Shown here piece by piece: positions 61,017 to 64,000 of a DNA stretch of 64,000 bases. The translations under genes and the position numbers were made by a program. Every line of letters begins with the position of its first letter. The first letter of the stretch is position 1. Below the pieces are notes generated by a model that worked only from the letters and a program-made list of their open reading frames with translations, did not search any database and had not been told where the DNA came from. The stretch is from assembly GCA_018136815.1 (NCBI GenBank), contig CM030934.1, positions 1,086,979 through 1,150,978 of the forward strand, given 5' to 3'. The stretch is from Isochrysis galbana (taxonomy: Eukaryota; Haptophyta; Isochrysidales; Isochrysidaceae).

Positions 61017-63266
61017 ATGGAAGGCTATACCAAAGTGAAGAAGCTTGGCGCGGGCGCATTCGGCTCCATCTACCTCGTTCGCGACGACAGCACTGGTGAG
61101 GAGCTTGTCCTCAAGAAAATACCGTGCAGTGACTTCAAGGCAGCCAACGCTGCACTGCAAGAAGTCAAGCTGCTCCTCAAGTGCACCCATCAGGGGATCA
61201 TCGCGTACAGCGATTTCTCCCTCGCATCTGGGTCGGATGACGCTATCGTGATCAACTTGCTCATGGAGTTTTGTGACGGCGGTGACCTGTGGGAGCGTGT
61301 AGCAGCTGCGCAAAAAGCTAAGGAGCTGATTCATCCGCCACTGTACACAGGCTGGATACTGCAAATCACAGATGCACTTAGGTATCTCCACTCGCGCAAT
61401 ATACTCCATCGAGATATCAAGCTCGAGAACATCATGATAAGTGGCCCGGACCATAACTCTGTGGCCAAGTTAGGCGACTTTGGTTTGGCCAAGGCACTCA
61501 GCAACCCATTGAGTGATGATGGCACGATCGTCCGCACCAGCACGAAGTGTGGCACACCAGACTACATGGCACCCGAGGTGCTCGAGGGGAGGAGCTATTC
61601 CGCTCCAGCCGAAGTGTTCTCGCTCGGCGTTGTTCTCTATGCACTCGCATCGGTCAGAATCCCTACAATGCTGGCCATTGAGGTGTCGCAAGGGAAGCCT
61701 CTTGCGTGGAATCGCGATTATGTGCCATGTGATGAGCTTCAAACGCTGGTGGGGCGCATGCTCCAAGTGCGCGAGGATGATAGGCCTCTTCTGGATGAGA
61801 TCGCAACTCGCGTGGCTGAATTTCCAGCTGCTCGTATGCTGGAGGGGAGCGCCTCATATGAGGCATTGGCCGCAGCATCGACACAGTATCCTTGTAGCGG
61901 CCTGAAGTCACAAGCTGCGTCGCCAATGGCGAATCGCCGTGCGCCTCCTGCCGTGAGGACACGGACCGCGGCGTCGACGCCCCGCACTTCTTCGCCCCGT
62001 GTCTCCTTCCGTGATGTCCCGGACATCATTGACATCGACAATGCCGAGTTGATGCACCATACGGGGTCAGCACTTGGTCTTACCATTCCTAGTCAACCAG
62101 TGGTGAGGAGTGCCACGCCCAAGGAGATCATCCTGGACCTACAGGCGCCTCCAGCTGGGGACACCGCTCAAGGCTACCGTGTCTTGGTACAGGAGGGCCG
62201 CTCGGGTGGTTTCAGAGAGCTCATCGCCGATACAGGGACAGCAAGCACCGAGATCGTGGTGAATGGATTGCAGCCGGGGCAATGGTATGAATTCAAGGTG
62301 AGCTCACACTCGGATGCCGGCTCTTCTGCGCTCTCCGCGGCATCACGAGCTGTCTACATTCCAGAGGTGGAGGGCGATGTGCCTCGCCTGTCTCGCCGCG
62401 GTAGCTCGGTCTCGGCCATGAGTGCATGCAGCTCAGACGATTTGGCCGAGGGGGTGAAGCTCCCCTCTGGACGCGTGTTACGGCGGACCAACTCGCGCAA
62501 TTCTCAACTCTTCGATAAAGATCATGGGGGTGGGAACACTGACAAGGAAAAGGCAGACGCCGCTTTCAAAGCATGCAGAGTGCAACTCCTCGAATGGGAC
62601 AAGGCGTGGGAGGCAACCCATGGTTGTAAGCCGACGGAAGTGGACCGCAAGGAAGACAGCGAGTACCAATCCATCCTAACCAAATATCGCCAGCTTAGAC
62701 TTCTCGCTCGGCGTCCGAGCAGCTCTTCGCTGGCCCCGTCGCTTACTCACCAGATCAGTGCTCACCTTTCTTTGCCACCCGAGGGCGCGGCACGGCGCAC
62801 CGGCGGTGCTGTCTCGCATGCTCCCTCACCTGGAGCCTCACCGCTTAATCGACGGGTGATCCCACCTTGCAATGCCATGGCGAAATCGTCTGCCCAAGAG
62901 AGCAGGTCACCCTCCGGAGGGGAAGCTGTCAATGTAGCTATAGGCGGTTGCTCAGAACATCGTCCAGTTGCTCGGCCGATGGCGGTCCCGCTGTCGGCCT
63001 CGCAGCCTTTCGGCGAGATGCTCGGCGCCGCGCCCAAGCACTCACTTCCAGCCGCACTCTACGTAGAAGACGACTCGCCACCGACCACCCCCGCGTTAGG
63101 GCGCTCCGGTAAGCTTGGACGCCGCATCTACCCTGGCGCAAAACCAAGGCTAACGTCACCATCTAAGTCATCAACGGTCGTGCCTAAAGTACATTCCTCC
63201 TACAACGCCTCGCCTACTGATGGTGCAGGGACCTTTTGGAAGGGTGTGCGACGCCTAGCCCCTTGA
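61017..63266 (+). CDS. NEK-like Ser/Thr kinase with fibronectin type III domain
   Basis: This single-exon frame encodes 749 residues from the ATG at 61017 (MEGYTKVKKLGAGAFGSIYL). The kinase domain spans about 1-270: Gly loop LGAGAFG (10-16), Lys33 in VLKK, HRDIKLEN (131-138), DFG (154-156), activation-segment TKCGTPDYMAPE and APE at 185-187. The N-terminal layout and EFCDGGDLWERV point to the NIMA-related (NEK) group, whose members act in cilia and mitosis. Residues about 360-448 form a fibronectin III domain (YRVLVQEGRSGGFRELIADT, then WYEFKVSSHSDAGSS). Residues 523-562 contain LLEWDKAWEATHGCKPTEVD, resembling the short motif of helical adaptors with a G-x-K-P-T core. The tail is Ser/Pro-rich. 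Lack of introns contrasts with neighbouring genes. Confidence 0.85.
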   Translation: MEGYTKVKKLGAGAFGSIYLVRDDSTGEELVLKKIPCSDFKAANAALQEVKLLLKCTHQGIIAYSDFSLASGSDDAIVINLLMEFCDGGDLWERVAAAQKAKELIHPPLYTGWILQITDALRYLHSRNILHRDIKLENIMISGPDHNSVAKLGDFGLAKALSNPLSDDGTIVRTSTKCGTPDYMAPEVLEGRSYSAPAEVFSLGVVLYALASVRIPTMLAIEVSQGKPLAWNRDYVPCDELQTLVGRMLQVREDDRPLLDEIATRVAEFPAARMLEGSASYEALAAASTQYPCSGLKSQAASPMANRRAPPAVRTRTAASTPRTSSPRVSFRDVPDIIDIDNAELMHHTGSALGLTIPSQPVVRSATPKEIILDLQAPPAGDTAQGYRVLVQEGRSGGFRELIADTGTASTEIVVNGLQPGQWYEFKVSSHSDAGSSALSAASRAVYIPEVEGDVPRLSRRGSSVSAMSACSSDDLAEGVKLPSGRVLRRTNSRNSQLFDKDHGGGNTDKEKADAAFKACRVQLLEWDKAWEATHGCKPTEVDRKEDSEYQSILTKYRQLRLLARRPSSSSLAPSLTHQISAHLSLPPEGAARRTGGAVSHAPSPGASPLNRRVIPPCNAMAKSSAQESRSPSGGEAVNVAIGGCSEHRPVARPMAVPLSASQPFGEMLGAAPKHSLPAALYVEDDSPPTTPALGRSGKLGRRIYPGAKPRLTSPSKSSTVVPKVHSSYNASPTDGAGTFWKGVRRLAP

Positions 63267-63454
63267 ATTGCGTTCCCATTTCTCATGCATTTTTGCTACT
63301 CGTCACCGAGCATGCCGTTTGATATGATTGTGCACTGCAATAGAGCCCCTGCGTCACAACCGTGTTCCCTGGAGGATTGATTGAGCGTCATCTCGCTCTT
63401 CAAATAAAATTCTTAACATTCTCGCTGCGCACACGGCTTTCGACCCATTACATA

Positions 63455-63535
63455 TAGGGCGGTCAAACAGGGCTTTTAACTTCTAAGGGTGAAAATTCAC
63501 TAAGTCAAGATTGAGGTTTTATCACGAGATCTTAG
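63455..63535 (-). repeat. Terminal segment of the GGTCAAACA repeat family (inverted copy)
   Basis: TAGGGCGGTCAAACAGGGCT followed by AACTTCTAAGGGTGAAAATT and TCAAGATTGAGGTTTTATCA is the reverse complement of 20213-20306 with few differences. It is interrupted just downstream by the retroposon fragment at 63546. Confidence 0.6.
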
Positions 63536-63545
63536 GATATGCTAC

Positions 63546-63769
63546 TAAAATAAAATAATTAATGTTATATCCTAGCCAACCCCACTAGCTAATTGGACAC
63601 AACTTTTCCGTCCCGGAATCCCGCTGCCTAACGAGCCAGGTGTCCGAGTGCTACCGGGGGGAGGGGGAACTGCCCCCTCCCCTCGATATTTGTCCTCCCC
63701 CCAGTGCACGCACCGACCCCGCGCACCCCAGCACGTCCTCTCCTCGAGTCCACGCTGGGGGAAAACCCC
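63546..63769 (-). mobile_element. 5'-truncated retroposon, type B 3' end
   Basis: It is nearly identical to the 3' quarter of the element at 57595-58465, including the tail (AAATAAAATAATTAATGTTA on the plus strand) and the segment CCAGTGCACGCACCGACCCC. It is cut at 63769, where the foldback element begins. A shared 3' end with a missing 5' part is typical of target-primed insertions. Confidence 0.75.
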
Positions 63770-63865
63770 TTTTATGTGGCGCACATATATACCACTGGTC
63801 TATAGTGCGCCACAAGCGCTTGTGGCGCCATATAAAACAGTAGTATATATGTGCGCCACATAAAA
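63770..63865. repeat. Foldback MITE with perfect 23-bp inverted ends
   Basis: A perfect 23-bp inverted repeat (starting TTTTATGTGGCGCACATAT) lies at 63770-63792 and 63843-63865, and encloses a perfect 22-bp palindrome centred on AAGCGCTT at 63807-63828. The whole 96 bp can fold into a cruciform. No target duplication is apparent, perhaps because it joined the retroposon fragment. Confidence 0.8.
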
Positions 63866-64000
63866 GCAGAGGGCGGGGGTTCGAATCCGACCCGCGCGCG
63901 CTTCTCTTTTACACTCCAGTATACTACCATTATACTGGAGACCTCTGCCCCGCAGCTCCTTTTACCCAACCTGGGTCTTTTCTTACAGTAACAGTGAACC
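63866..64000. other. Window end; box-B-like motif and short inverted repeat
   Basis: GGGTTCGAATCC at about 63879-63890 resembles a tRNA box B, but the arm does not pair well. CTCCAGTAT/ATACTGGAG at about 63916-63942 is a 9-bp inverted repeat. Nothing further is supported. Confidence 0.35.

Noticed and set aside
63866-63905. A tRNA gene suggested by GGGTTCGAATCC (box B).
   Set aside because: The bases flanking the loop do not form a T stem beyond two pairs, and there is no box A or cloverleaf at the right distance. At most it is a tRNA-derived remnant.

Overview
This is nuclear DNA from a eukaryote, most likely a GC-rich photosynthetic protist (alga). Host genes carry GT-AG introns of about 80-220 bp, and one encodes a stringent-response enzyme of the plastid type joined to a light-harvesting-like membrane domain. 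I cannot name the lineage from sequence alone. Two 100-base runs of N (2843-2942, 38017-38116) mark scaffold gaps.

Host genes are sparse: an exon-like open frame at the left edge (1-608, -), a TPR exon cut by the first gap (about 2424-2842, +), a small ubiquitin-like protein (3076-3393, -), the C-terminal part of a lipase-like FYVE protein (38117-39241, +), a cystinosin-like three-exon gene (42049-43276, +), an RSH (ppGpp synthetase) gene (49512-53145, +), a Trm5-type tRNA methyltransferase (54862-56343, -) and a NEK-like kinase with a fibronectin III domain (61017-63266, +). An unidentified minus-strand gene (44243-44908 plus 48796-48835) has been split by transposons.

Most of the rest is mobile DNA. 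Two related Ty3/gypsy chromoviruses lie on the minus strand: a decayed copy (about 4288-16170) and a young copy (24139-37401) with 1.3-kb LTRs about 99% identical by eye. Both carry, between Gag and protease, a domain resembling phage cytosine-C5 methyltransferases. A third, nearly identical pol fragment lies on the plus strand (22040-24138). A hAT transposase with an N-terminal chromodomain sits at 16215-18641. Between 44909 and 48795 four hAT-type elements are nested, each recognised by terminal inverted repeats and 8-bp target duplications. A GC-rich retroposon family with 18-bp target duplications occurs at 773-1518, 20650-22038, 57595-58465 and 63546-63769. There are also copia and LINE fragments, two foldback elements and a TIR element at 58917-59821.

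The observations I consider most worth following are the RSH-TGS-LHC-like fusion, the methyltransferase domain retained in two diverged chromoviruses, the chromodomain-hAT fusion, and the nested hAT cluster that splits a readable host gene.
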